Part shown: positions 54,826 to 62,597 of the stretch, in pieces
Position numbering within the stretch: the stretch's first letter is position 1
Layout of the letters: every line of letters begins with the position of its first letter
NCBI RefSeq assembly: GCF_009857535.1
Contig: NZ_WWCS01000021.1
Location: 20,209-84,208 of the forward strand
DNA: 64,000 bases
Direction: 5' to 3'
From: Duganella margarita
GTDB taxonomy: Bacteria > Pseudomonadota > Gammaproteobacteria > Burkholderiales > Burkholderiaceae_D
Notes under the pieces: generated by a model
Told to the model about the DNA's origin: nothing
What the model saw: only the letters and a program-made list of their open reading frames with translations
Databases searched by the model: none
Program-made: the position numbers and the translations under genes

Positions 54826-55196
54826 GTATGTATCCCGCAACGACATCTTTCGTTAATATTCTGGTGTTTGTCAAACCAGACGAAACCGCTCCTGGTGGCT
54901 ATAAAGTGGTTACATCGCCGGCAGCACCACTTATTACGGAAGTTGATACCGTGATCAATTATCAGATCTTTGACTCTGACGGCTATAACATCGTTTTCAC
55001 CGGTATGACTGTAAGCCCTGAAATCAACAACCAGCTCAGCGAGGAAAGTGTCAGTGTCAGTGGCAAGCTGCTGACTTTCAGCGACGCCAATACCGAAAAG
55101 GTCGATCTGAACATTACGCTTCAGTTCCAAGACAAAGACAATCCTAAGCTGGTATTCTCCCACGACCCGCAAATCATTAACCATCCACCGACCTGA
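54822..55196 (+). CDS. DP-EP-family-like small beta protein
   Basis: 124 residues, ATG 54822 overlapping the regulator stop (ATGA). Strand-rich: FVNILVFVKPDE, VDTVINYQIFDSDGYNIVFTG, EKVDLNITLQFQD, then VFSHDPQIIN near the C-terminus. The size and the closing DPQIxN resemble the DP-EP family, which has no known function. No signal peptide. Coupling to the STAND regulator implies it is controlled with, or acts on, that protein. AT-richer than the core. Confidence 0.55.
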   Translation: MSMYPATTSFVNILVFVKPDETAPGGYKVVTSPAAPLITEVDTVINYQIFDSDGYNIVFTGMTVSPEINNQLSEESVSVSGKLLTFSDANTEKVDLNITLQFQDKDNPKLVFSHDPQIINHPPT

Positions 55197-55210
55197 TAGT
55201 TAGGCTTCAG

Positions 55211-55235
55211 CTGCCAGCTCTCAGGGAGCTGGCAG
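55211..55235 (+). terminator. terminator-like hairpin ending the STAND operon
   Basis: CTGCCAGCTC (55211-55220) and GAGCTGGCAG (55226-55235) form a perfect 10-bp stem with a 5-base loop, then TTTGC. It lies 15 bases after the DP-EP-like stop. The T-run is short. Confidence 0.65.
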
Positions 55236-55314
55236 TTTGCTGAAGTGCTCAGCAACGAGCCGTGAAGTTCCCATCAGTAAAACTATTGCCTCGTACTCTG
55301 GCTTGAGAGACGAC

Positions 55315-56274
55315 ATGATCGACGTTAACAAATTGCAGTTCTCCTGTAAGAACTTCGGTGGTCAATTTCCAGGCATTCGTCTGATCGCAACCGCTGCGGT
55401 GCACGGCGATGAAACTTGTGGTACCAAAGCAATCCTACGGCTAATGCAGGAGTTGGATTCTGGCACGTTTGCCATACAGCGCGGCAGCGTGACGTTTGTG
55501 CCGGTGACAAATCCACTGGCGTACGCCAAGGGCGAGCGTACAGGCGAGCGCAATCTCAATCGTAATCTTTTTCCAAACGCTGATCCGCAGGATTTTGAAG
55601 ACCGTGTGGCCAACTGGCTGTGCCCTCTTCTAGCGCAGCATGACGTGCTGCTGGATCTACATTCGTTCAATGCGGCGAGCGAGCCGTTTGTCATGGTCGG
55701 GCCGCGCAATAATGATGGGCCGTTGGAGCCTTTCAAGCATGAGCAGCAAGAGCGTGCGTTGGCCAAGCGGTTGGGCGTGCGCCGGTTTGTTGATGGCTGG
55801 TTGCGGACTTACGGCGATGGCGTGCAACGGCGCATGAGTGGCAGCAGTGAATTACAGACCGTACTGCGCTACGGCATGGGCACTACCGAATACATGCGCT
55901 CGGTCGGCGGATATGCGCTGACGCTGGAGTGCGGGCAGCACGATGATCCGCAAGCGCCTGAGGTGGCGTATCGCGCCATTTTGAATACGCTGGCGTTCCT
56001 CGGCATGATTGACGCGCCTGGGCCGGAACCGGTAGCGCCGGAGCAGATGGAGGCGCTTAGCATGGTCGCCGTCTACGATAAACAGCACGCTGACGATACC
56101 TTCAGCCGCAACTGGTCCAGTTTCGATCCCGTCAAGCAAGGCGAGGAAATCGGCCGGCGCGCCGATGGTACGCCGGTGTTGGCCGAGTTTGACGGCCGAA
56201 TTCTGTTCCCGGACGCGGCCGCCGAAGCCAATAGCGAATGGTATTACCTCACCCGCCCTAACCCTTCGTTTTAA
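55315..56274 (+). CDS. succinylglutamate desuccinylase/aspartoacylase-family metallohydrolase
   Basis: 319 residues from ATG 55315, with GAGAGA upstream. Zinc ligands of the M14-like family: HGDE in AVHGDETCG, and the later His in LLDLHSFN. ERNLNRNLFP supplies the substrate Arg pair and LTLECGQHDDP holds the catalytic Glu. The substrate is probably an N-acylated amino acid or related amide. The 3' end overlaps the converging sugE by 4 bases. Confidence 0.9.
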   Translation: MIDVNKLQFSCKNFGGQFPGIRLIATAAVHGDETCGTKAILRLMQELDSGTFAIQRGSVTFVPVTNPLAYAKGERTGERNLNRNLFPNADPQDFEDRVANWLCPLLAQHDVLLDLHSFNAASEPFVMVGPRNNDGPLEPFKHEQQERALAKRLGVRRFVDGWLRTYGDGVQRRMSGSSELQTVLRYGMGTTEYMRSVGGYALTLECGQHDDPQAPEVAYRAILNTLAFLGMIDAPGPEPVAPEQMEALSMVAVYDKQHADDTFSRNWSSFDPVKQGEEIGRRADGTPVLAEFDGRILFPDAAAEANSEWYYLTRPNPSF

Positions 56275-56588
56275 GCGTTGGAGATCTTCAGGCCGATGAT
56301 GCCGCCGACAATCATGGCGATGCACGTCAGCCGCATCACGCTGGCCGGCTCGTTCAGCATGACGATGCCGTAGATCACCGTGCCGACCGTGCCAATGCCG
56401 GTCCAGATCGCATACGCGGTTCCCAGCGGCAGCGTGCGCAGCGCCAGGCCCAGCATGCCGACACTGCCGGCCATCGCAGCCAAGGTCAAGGCGGATGGCA
56501 GCAGTTTGGTAAAACCTTCGGTGTATTTAAGACCGACCGCCCACACGACTTCCAGCAGGCCGGCCAAGATGAGAATAATCCAGGTCAT
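56271..56588 (-). CDS. sugE: SMR-family guanidinium exporter SugE (Gdx)
   Basis: 105 residues, four membrane helices. The helix 1 Glu is in GLLEVVWAVGLKYTEGFTKL, the SugE/Gdx signature (W and G-L-K-Y, in contrast to EmrE); PLGTAYAIWTGIG is helix 3. Gdx proteins export guanidinium by proton exchange. ATG 56588 follows AGGAG. The leader carries a guanidine-II riboswitch, which strongly supports this specificity over drug export. Confidence 0.93.
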   Translation of the reverse strand: MTWIILILAGLLEVVWAVGLKYTEGFTKLLPSALTLAAMAGSVGMLGLALRTLPLGTAYAIWTGIGTVGTVIYGIVMLNEPASVMRLTCIAMIVGGIIGLKISNA

Positions 56589-56605
56589 GACAAACTCCTC
56601 GTTGC

Positions 56606-56680
56606 GGCCAGGTCGTCCAGGCCAAGTGAAACGCCGCAACGGGCGTCGTGTTTCCGGTCCAAGGCGGGGTCGTCCCCACA
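56606..56680 (-). promoter_or_regulatory. guanidine-II (mini-ykkC) riboswitch
   Basis: On the minus strand two hairpins each carry an ACGA tetraloop: GGGG-ACGA-CCCC (56677-56666), extended by a GT/GC base, and GGCCTGG-ACGA-CCTGGCC (56623-56606) with one T-T mismatch. A 42-base linker separates the loops' stems and the second hairpin lies just before the AGGAG of sugE. Tandem stem-loops with ACGR loops before SMR genes are the defining architecture of this class; guanidine binding frees the ribosome-binding site. Confidence 0.88.
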
Positions 56681-56697
56681 GAAACACAAGAGCCGGA

Positions 56698-56706
56698 ACT
56701 ATAGCA
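56698..56706 (-). promoter_or_regulatory. extended -10 promoter of the sugE leader
   Basis: TGC-TATAGT on the minus strand (56706-56698) is an extended -10. The start of transcription would fall a few bases before the first riboswitch hairpin. No good -35 is seen. Confidence 0.5.
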
Positions 56707-56796
56707 TTGCGACAAAATTGGTGCCCGGCCTCTAGCCGCGACTGCCTTACGCAGGCGATAATGTTCCTTCAACATTGATAAGAACAAGGAGACCCC

Positions 56797-57156
56797 ATGC
56801 ATTTAGCCGCCCAGATCGTCACCGCCCTGGTGGCGCTGATCCATGTGTACATCGTCCTGCTGGAAACCGTGCTGTTCAATTCGCGCGGCCGCCGGGTCTT
56901 CGGTCTCAGCAAGGAGAAAGCCGAAATCGTCCAGCCGGCGATGTCCAATCAGGGCTGCTATAACGGTTTCCTGGTCGCGGCGCTGGTGGTGGGCTTGCTG
57001 CATCCGGATGCCGCGATTGCGTCGGCCTTCACGGTGTTCGGTCTGGCGTGCGTGGCGGTAGCCGGCGTGTGGGGCGGCGTGACGGTCAAGCGTTCCATCC
57101 TGCTGATTCAAACCCTGCCGGCCGCCATCGGTCTGGCCCTGCACTTTGCGGCCTGA
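56797..57156 (+). CDS. DUF1304 membrane protein
   Basis: 119 residues, four hydrophobic segments. VALIHVYIVLLETVLFNSRG near the N-terminus and a NQGCYNGFLVAALVVGLL segment are the DUF1304 marks. Function unknown. AAGGAG precedes ATG 56797. The gene is divergent from the sugE leader and followed within 3 bases by a small gene. Confidence 0.9.
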   Translation: MHLAAQIVTALVALIHVYIVLLETVLFNSRGRRVFGLSKEKAEIVQPAMSNQGCYNGFLVAALVVGLLHPDAAIASAFTVFGLACVAVAGVWGGVTVKRSILLIQTLPAAIGLALHFAA

Positions 57157-57158
57157 GC

Positions 57159-57356
57159 ATGCAGATGAAATTAAACGCAGTTCTGCTGACCGTGGCCGCC
57201 GTGGCGCTGGTGTTCACCGGTTACAAGGAGATGAACCGCAAACCGCAAGTGCACGCCGTCAACGACGATGCGTGCACGCAGCAAGCAATCAAGGGCATCG
57301 ACAACATTACGGAGCGGGCGATTCAATCGTCCAAGTGCGCGCAGCGCGGCAAGTAG
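57159..57356 (+). CDS. small exported or membrane-anchored protein, unknown
   Basis: 65 residues from ATG 57159, 2 bases after the DUF1304 stop. A hydrophobic segment at about 5-20 (NAVLLTVAAVALVFTG) is followed by a soluble part with two cysteines (DDACTQQ, SSKCAQR) that could form a disulphide outside the cytoplasm. No family recognised. It ends 2 bases before the converging next gene. Confidence 0.65.
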   Translation: MQMKLNAVLLTVAAVALVFTGYKEMNRKPQVHAVNDDACTQQAIKGIDNITERAIQSSKCAQRGK

Positions 57357-57358
57357 GT

Positions 57359-58375
57359 CTATTTACGCAGACTCGGCAAGGTGACGATCGCCGAGGGTGC
57401 TGCCGTCGTTTCCGTTGCCGGCTTGGCGCCGGTGCCGCGCAGCGCCAGCAGCCAGCCGACGCCTTCAAACCAGAACGGCGAACCGAGCGAGGCGGCGAAT
57501 GCGGTGGCGATCCAGCCGATGAGCGCGAACAGCAGCGCCATCGTGATGGGACCGAAGCCTTTCACGCCTTCAAAGCGCGCGGATGGCCAGCCGATCGGCA
57601 GCTTCTGCACTTCCTCCGCTTGCGCCTTGGCTTGCCTGGCCTTGGCGACGCCGGATGCTGGATCGGTTGGCAGTCCCGGCGGCACGGGCGGTTTGGCGTC
57701 TTCCGCCTTTTGAATCAACTGCGTCGTCAGCGCCGCATCGCTCCACAGGCGCTGCGACAATTGCAGCGCGTCGATGTTCATCGCGACCGCATACACCAGC
57801 CCCACCAGAAACAGCACGAACTGGGAGCGCCGCTTGTACCAGCCGCTGATGCGGTCCATCACGGTGTCGTACCAGATGCGCACGGCGTTTTCCAGCGCCG
57901 CCACATCGTCCGGTCCTTCGCCCATGATGGCCAGCAGTGTTTTGGTCAGGCCTTCGTTGCCGATGCTGTTGAGTAGCGCGGCAGCCGTCTTGCCCTTGCC
58001 GTATTTGGCCGTCAGCGTCGAGACGAAGGCCCGCGCAAAGATCGCCGAGGGAATGTAGGACGGCATGCGTCCCTGCTGCGCCATGCCGGTAATCAGCGGA
58101 TGGCGCATCACTTCGGCCGTCAGCGATTGCGATCCCAGTTTCTCCAGCCCGAAGCCGCCGCGCAGCCTGAACAGCCGCAGGATCGAAGGCCCGATGCCGC
58201 GCAGTTGCGGCTTGGCGCCGGATTCGTGCAGCAGAGTCAGTACGCCGTCCAGCAGCACTTTGGCGCGCGTCTGGAACAGCGACGCGATCGCTTCGCGCGT
58301 GGCGCTGCACAGCAGGCTCACCGCCAGAAAAGTGTAGGACAGCCCTACCGCCACATCCAGGTAATGACTCGACAT
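57359..58375 (-). CDS. multi-helix membrane protein, unknown
   Basis: 338 residues from ATG 58375. An N-terminal hydrophobic segment (about 8-28), a soluble helical domain, a membrane helix near 190-208 (FVLFLVGLVYAVAMNIDAL), a linker rich in Pro, Ala and Lys, and a final membrane pair (GPITMALLFALIGWIATAFAASLG, then GVGWLLAL). Similar-style proteins occur widely in proteobacteria without an assigned function. Divergent from the ArsR gene, sharing its operator region. Confidence 0.75.
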   Translation of the reverse strand: MSSHYLDVAVGLSYTFLAVSLLCSATREAIASLFQTRAKVLLDGVLTLLHESGAKPQLRGIGPSILRLFRLRGGFGLEKLGSQSLTAEVMRHPLITGMAQQGRMPSYIPSAIFARAFVSTLTAKYGKGKTAAALLNSIGNEGLTKTLLAIMGEGPDDVAALENAVRIWYDTVMDRISGWYKRRSQFVLFLVGLVYAVAMNIDALQLSQRLWSDAALTTQLIQKAEDAKPPVPPGLPTDPASGVAKARQAKAQAEEVQKLPIGWPSARFEGVKGFGPITMALLFALIGWIATAFAASLGSPFWFEGVGWLLALRGTGAKPATETTAAPSAIVTLPSLRK

Positions 58376-58449
58376 GCCAGCCTCGTTAGATTTACAACAA
58401 TATTCCCATAACATAAAGGATTTTTCGGCCGCCAGCACGTTTTTCTTTT

Positions 58450-58469
58450 ATATCGTAAGATCACGATAT
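58450..58469. promoter_or_regulatory. operator dyad of the ArsR-type regulator
   Basis: ATATCGT (58450-58456) and ACGATAT (58463-58469) are perfect inverted copies around 6 bases. A further half-site ACGATA lies at 58485-58490. The dyad stands 33 bases before the regulator start and within the divergent gap, fitting autoregulation and possible control of both sides. Confidence 0.65.
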
Positions 58470-58502
58470 TGAAATCGGAAAAACACGATACATATACCCA
58501 GC

Positions 58503-58793
58503 ATGGACATCGACGCTATCCACAAAGCCCTCGCCAATCCGATCCGGCGCCAGATTCTGGCGTGGTTGAAGGAACCCGAGGTATTTTTTGCCGAGCAACA
58601 GCACCCGCTGACGTTGGGCGTGTGCGCCGGCATGATCGACCGTCGTGCCGGGCTATCGCAATCGACCATGTCGGCCCACCTGGCCGTGCTGGTCAAGGCC
58701 GGGCTGGTGACGTCGCAGCGCGTCGGCCAGTGGAATTATTTCAAACGCGATGAGGCGCTGATCCAGGCCTTCATCGATCAAATGCAACTATAG
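58503..58793 (+). CDS. ArsR-family transcriptional regulator
   Basis: 96 residues. Winged helix with ALANPIRRQILAWLKEP, the recognition helix GLSQSTMSAHLAVLVKAGLV, and wing QRVGQWNYFKRD. One cysteine (GVCAG, near 41) could sense electrophiles; the classical ELCVCDL metal site is absent. It lies 10 bases before nemA, so it likely represses that operon as TetR-type NemR does in E. coli. Confidence 0.92.
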   Translation: MDIDAIHKALANPIRRQILAWLKEPEVFFAEQQHPLTLGVCAGMIDRRAGLSQSTMSAHLAVLVKAGLVTSQRVGQWNYFKRDEALIQAFIDQMQL

Positions 58794-58803
58794 GAAACTC
58801 ATC

Positions 58804-59856
58804 ATGCCAACTCTGTTCGATCCGATCACCATCGGCGATATCACGCTGAAAAACCGTATCATCATGGCACCGCTGACCCGTTCGCGCGCCTCCGAAGGCC
58901 GCGTGCCGAACGCGCTGATGGCCAAGTATTACGAGCAACGCGCCACCGCCGGCCTGATCCTGAGCGAGGCGACCGCCGTTACGCCACACGGCGTCGGCTA
59001 TGCCGATACCCCAGGCCTGTGGTCGGATGAACAGGTGGAAGGCTGGAAACAGATCACCGCCGCAGTGCACGCCAAGGGCGGCGTGATCTTCGCCCAGCTG
59101 TGGCACGTGGGCCGCATTTCGGATCCAAGCTTCCTGAACGGTGAGCCGCCAGTGGCGCCAAGCGCGATTGCGGCCGACGGTCACGTCAGCCTGCTACGTC
59201 CGCAACGTCCATATCCTGTGCCACGCGCATTGGAAACCGAAGAACTGGCCGGCATCGTTGCCGCCTACAAGAAAGCGGCCGAGAACGCCAAGAAGGCCGG
59301 CTTTGACGGCGTGGAAATCCACGGCGCCAACGGCTATCTGCTGGACCAGTTCCTGCAAAGTAAAACCAATCTGCGCACCGACAACTACGGCGGTTCGGTC
59401 GAGAACCGCGCCCGTCTGATGCTGGAAGTGACCGATGCCTGCATCGAGGTATGGGGCGCCAACCGTGTCGGCATGCACCTAGCGCCGCGCCGCGACTCGC
59501 ACGACATGGGCGATGCCAACCCGGCCGAGACCTTCGGCTACGTAGCGCGCGAGCTGGGCAAGCGCAAGATCGCGTTCATCTTTACCCGCGAAGCGCTGGG
59601 CGAAGACAGTCTGTCGCCATTGATCAAGAAGGAATTCGGCGGCGTGTTCATCGCCAATGAAAAGATGGACAAGGTCGTGGCGCAGGAGTTGCTGGACAGC
59701 GGCAAGGCTGATGCTATCGCTTTCGGTAAGGATTACATTTCCAATCCAGACCTGGTGGCGCGTCTGCAAGCCAACCAGCCGTTGAACAAGTGGAATGCCG
59801 ATACGTTCTATGCGGTGGGCGCTACCGGTTACACCGACTATCCGGCCCTGGCGTAA
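58804..59856 (+). CDS. nemA: alkene reductase of the old yellow enzyme family
   Basis: 350 residues. OYE landmarks: NRIIMAPLTRSRA at the N-terminus (FMN), the HVGRISDPSF region, FDGVEIHGANGYLLDQFLQSKTN (active-site His-x-x-Asn), and NYGGSVENRAR, then the late GKDYISNPDLVARL. FMN enzyme that reduces activated alkenes, N-ethylmaleimide and nitro-compounds with NADPH. Under the ArsR regulator upstream. Confidence 0.95.
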   Translation: MPTLFDPITIGDITLKNRIIMAPLTRSRASEGRVPNALMAKYYEQRATAGLILSEATAVTPHGVGYADTPGLWSDEQVEGWKQITAAVHAKGGVIFAQLWHVGRISDPSFLNGEPPVAPSAIAADGHVSLLRPQRPYPVPRALETEELAGIVAAYKKAAENAKKAGFDGVEIHGANGYLLDQFLQSKTNLRTDNYGGSVENRARLMLEVTDACIEVWGANRVGMHLAPRRDSHDMGDANPAETFGYVARELGKRKIAFIFTREALGEDSLSPLIKKEFGGVFIANEKMDKVVAQELLDSGKADAIAFGKDYISNPDLVARLQANQPLNKWNADTFYAVGATGYTDYPALA

Positions 59857-59862
59857 TCAGTA

Positions 59863-59998
59863 TGGATTCCCGCCTGCGCGGGAATGACGTTGTGCCCTTG
59901 GCGGCGGGAATGACGTTGTGCCCTTGGCGGCGGGAATGACGGGGTTCGGCGGACGCGGACTGACGTCGTTCCCGCGCACGCGGGAACCCATGCTCAGC
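59863..59998. repeat. dRS3/REP-like repeat cluster
   Basis: Two palindromes with 8-bp arms and 4-base loops, ATTCCCGC/GCGGGAAT (59866-59885) and GTTCCCGC/GCGGGAAC (59968-59987). Between them a 26-bp unit (starting GGGAATGACGTTGTG) is repeated in tandem at 59880-59905 and 59906-59931, with a partial third copy. The core matches the ATTCCC-N8-GGGAAT plan of neisserial dRS3. It may also end nemA transcription and protect its 3' end. Confidence 0.8.
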
Positions 59999-60001
59999 TT
60001 G

Positions 60002-60955
60002 CTAGCGCGGCTGCGTGTAGCTGACTGGCACAAACACGTAGCCGCTCTTGCCATTGGCGCGCACATGCCCCAATCCGGGGAATGACAGGTGGGCGGCGCC
60101 GATCAGGTAGCCGTCCTTGGCGGCGGCGGCAAAGGCTTCCTTGCGTTCCGAGGTCGCCACTTTGCTGTCGCTGTCGAACGAGATGCCGACGTTTGGATCG
60201 TCAAACTGCACCGCCTGTACGTGCAGCAAATCTCCCAGCAATACCAGCTTCTGCCCCTTGCTCTCCACCACATACGTGATGTGGCCCGGCGTATGGCCGC
60301 CGTTGAAATACGATTTAATCCCCGGCACCAGCTCGCTGTTGGCCACGATAGGCTGGAACTTGCCCGCCTTGACGTAAGGGTTGATCGACACCATCGGTCC
60401 CTGGAAATTATCCTTGGCCTCGCCCGACGCTTTGTCCAGATTGGCCGGATTCAGATAGTAGTCCGCATCCAGCTTGCCGGCGCGAACGATCGCATTCGGA
60501 AACACGCGCTGTTCGTTGGACGCCAGTCCGCCGACGTGGTCGCCATGCATGTGGGTGATGTAGATCTCATCGACCTGCTCCGGCTTGTAGCCGGACGCCT
60601 TCAAATTACTCAACAGTTGCCCCAGCGTCGGACCGAACAGGCTGGCCGCGCCGGTATCGATCAGCACCAGCTTGCTGCCGGTATTGATCAGGAAGCCATT
60701 GACCGAGGTCTGCAGCGGCACCTTCTGGAAGGATTTGGCCAACGCGGCATTGGTCTTCTCCGGCGGCTGCTTCAGCAGCTTGTCAACCGGCAGGTCCAGC
60801 GTACCGTCGTTGAGCACGGTCACCTCGAAGTCGCCCAGCGTGGTGCGGTAAAAGCCCGGCGCCTGGAAGCGCGCCATCGGTGCGCCGGCCTGGACTGCCG
60901 TGGTGGCGACCAGCGCCGCAATCACGGCCAAAGGTTTCAGAATACGCGTGGACAT
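60002..60955 (-). CDS. exported MBL-fold metallo-hydrolase
   Basis: 317 residues from ATG 60955, with GGGGAG upstream. Signal peptide ends near VQA-G. The zinc motif HMHGDH is at 135-140, GGHTPGHI and GDLLH follow. It is a paralogue of the protein at 8547-9506 and of the same lactonase-like periplasmic branch. It follows the Fap-like operon by 63 bases and may be read through from it, but a functional link is unproven. Confidence 0.9.
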   Translation of the reverse strand: MSTRILKPLAVIAALVATTAVQAGAPMARFQAPGFYRTTLGDFEVTVLNDGTLDLPVDKLLKQPPEKTNAALAKSFQKVPLQTSVNGFLINTGSKLVLIDTGAASLFGPTLGQLLSNLKASGYKPEQVDEIYITHMHGDHVGGLASNEQRVFPNAIVRAGKLDADYYLNPANLDKASGEAKDNFQGPMVSINPYVKAGKFQPIVANSELVPGIKSYFNGGHTPGHITYVVESKGQKLVLLGDLLHVQAVQFDDPNVGISFDSDSKVATSERKEAFAAAAKDGYLIGAAHLSFPGLGHVRANGKSGYVFVPVSYTQPR

Positions 60956-61018
60956 GGCTCCCCTTGTTTTGAAAATTGTCAGGAGCACTACAATACCTCA
61001 GATCCATGCGGAGCACGA

Positions 61019-62086
61019 TTAGAAAGTGAACGGCAGCCGCAGCGACAGTTGCACATCCGGCGTATCACGCGTCAGCCCGGCACCGACGGCGATGTTGAGG
61101 GTGCGCTTGTCGTTGATGCGATACGAAAAGCCCAGCAGCAGCGTGCCCAGCTGGGTGCGCACCGAACCTTGCACCGGCGCGCCGTTCTGCCGCGTGCGTG
61201 CGATCGAGCTGTGGTCGTAACCAAAGCTGATCAGCGCGCGCTCGTTCAAGGCCAGCCCCAGGCCGAAATTAAAGCCCAGCACATCGCCCGGCGCCACCGT
61301 GCCCAGCGGCTCCAACTCGCCATTCAGCACCTTGCGACTCAGGCCGCTGCGCTTGAAGTTCTTCAGGTAGCTGACGCTGCCGAACAGGATGGCCGGGTCG
61401 CTGGGATACAGCCAGGTCAGGCTGGGCTGCACCGCATAAAACCCGGAGCCGGTCGGCAGTTCCAGCGGCAGGCCGGTGCCGGTGGCGTTCGGCCCCACGC
61501 AGCGCTGGCTGCAATCGGTCACCACGCTGAACGGATCGGTGCCGGTGCGTGACTTGACGCGCAGGCCAGCCACGTAATACGCGCGGTCGGCGCCGCCGTC
61601 GTTCAACTGGTAGCGCAAGGCCAGTTCGGCATCGCCGACGCCGCGCCCGCTGGTGTCGAATACGCGGTCGACGCCGGTGCCGGTGAAGATCTCGCGGCTG
61701 ACAGTGGAGTCGCTGCGGTACACATACGGCACCTTCAGCTCCAGTTCCGCGCGGTTGCTCAGACCGTAACGGGCGGTCAGCGCGCCAGTGGTGGTGTTGC
61801 GCTTGACCTCGCGCACGTCCACCAGGCCGATCAGCAGCGCCGGAATGATGGTGTACCCCACCAGCACCACGCGGTTGCTCGACGAATAGCCGAACTGCAG
61901 CGACGGTTCCAGCACCAGCTTGCCGCGCGGCGTCAGCACGCCGGGCTGCTCGAACAGCGGCGCCACCGCCGGCGGCCGGCCGTCGTCGGCGGGCGCGGTC
62001 CCCACCGGATTTTGCGCCTGCGCCGCCGCGCCGCTGCACACCAAGATCGCCAGCACGCTGGCCCGCCGTTTCGCACTCGCACGCAT
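61019..62086 (-). CDS. outer-membrane beta-barrel protein of the Fap-like operon
   Basis: 355 residues from ATG 62086, after AGGAG. Signal peptide ends near AQA-Q. The body is a run of amphipathic strands with aromatic girdles (KLVLEPSLQFGYSSSN, RAELELKVPYVYRS, GFNFGLGLALNERALISFGYDHS) and a C-terminal Phe (LPFTF), typical of 12-16-stranded outer-membrane barrels. Sequence style is that of the MetA-pathway/porin-like transporter group. As the last gene of an operon with an exported C39 peptidase it occupies the place of FapF, the fibre exporter, though the N-terminal coiled coil of FapF is not seen. Confidence 0.75.
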   Translation of the reverse strand: MRASAKRRASVLAILVCSGAAAQAQNPVGTAPADDGRPPAVAPLFEQPGVLTPRGKLVLEPSLQFGYSSSNRVVLVGYTIIPALLIGLVDVREVKRNTTTGALTARYGLSNRAELELKVPYVYRSDSTVSREIFTGTGVDRVFDTSGRGVGDAELALRYQLNDGGADRAYYVAGLRVKSRTGTDPFSVVTDCSQRCVGPNATGTGLPLELPTGSGFYAVQPSLTWLYPSDPAILFGSVSYLKNFKRSGLSRKVLNGELEPLGTVAPGDVLGFNFGLGLALNERALISFGYDHSSIARTRQNGAPVQGSVRTQLGTLLLGFSYRINDKRTLNIAVGAGLTRDTPDVQLSLRLPFTF

Positions 62087-62104
62087 CGCCGCTCCTCAAG
62101 TTGG

Positions 62105-62584
62105 TTACTTGACGACCGCTGCGCTCAAGGCATCCCGCAAACTGCTTTCAAAATTAGCCGCCTTGAGCATGGCCAGATTGCTGACGGTGGTGGAGATTGT
62201 CGTCTGGCTGCGTATCGCCTGATCGTTGACGCTGTTCTGTATCAACAACGCCCCCAGTCCCTGCGTGGCCAGCGGCGCGACCAGGTTGCCGGCGCCGTTC
62301 TGGACCACCACGGCGGCCAGCGCATCGCTGGCCATCGCGGCTTCCGCAGCACTCAACTGTGTCATATCGGGGATGGAAAAATGGGTACTGGCTACAACAG
62401 TGCCATTGATCGAAACCAAACGTTCGACACCTAGCGATACCAGCAAGCCGTCACCCAGCGCAAAGCCGCCGCGCACCTGCTCCAGTTCGCCATCGTCGAC
62501 GGCGGCCCAGCCAGCGGCGACATCGGTGGCGCCGGCGCTGCCGGCCAGCAGCGCGATTAGCAGGGGCAACGAGCGGATCCGCAT
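62105..62584 (-). CDS. exported double-glycine-motif protein, FapE-like candidate
   Basis: 159 residues from ATG 62584, after GGAGGAGG. Sec signal at 1-19. Then DDGELEQVRGGF (31-41) copies the LxxVxGG leader-end motif recognised by C39 peptidases, with the Gly pair at 39-40. The C-terminal half has VVVQNGAGNLV and ALLIQNSVNDQAI, the QN-rich motif also found in both upstream genes. It may be a fibre subunit or chaperone processed by the adjacent peptidase. Function is inference. Confidence 0.7.
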   Translation of the reverse strand: MRIRSLPLLIALLAGSAGATDVAAGWAAVDDGELEQVRGGFALGDGLLVSLGVERLVSINGTVVASTHFSIPDMTQLSAAEAAMASDALAAVVVQNGAGNLVAPLATQGLGALLIQNSVNDQAIRSQTTISTTVSNLAMLKAANFESSLRDALSAAVVK

Positions 62585-62597
62585 GGCCTCCTCCGTA

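Noticed and set aside
59863..59998. CRISPR array
   Set aside because: Units are 26 bp in direct contact without spacers; palindromic intergenic repeat fits better.
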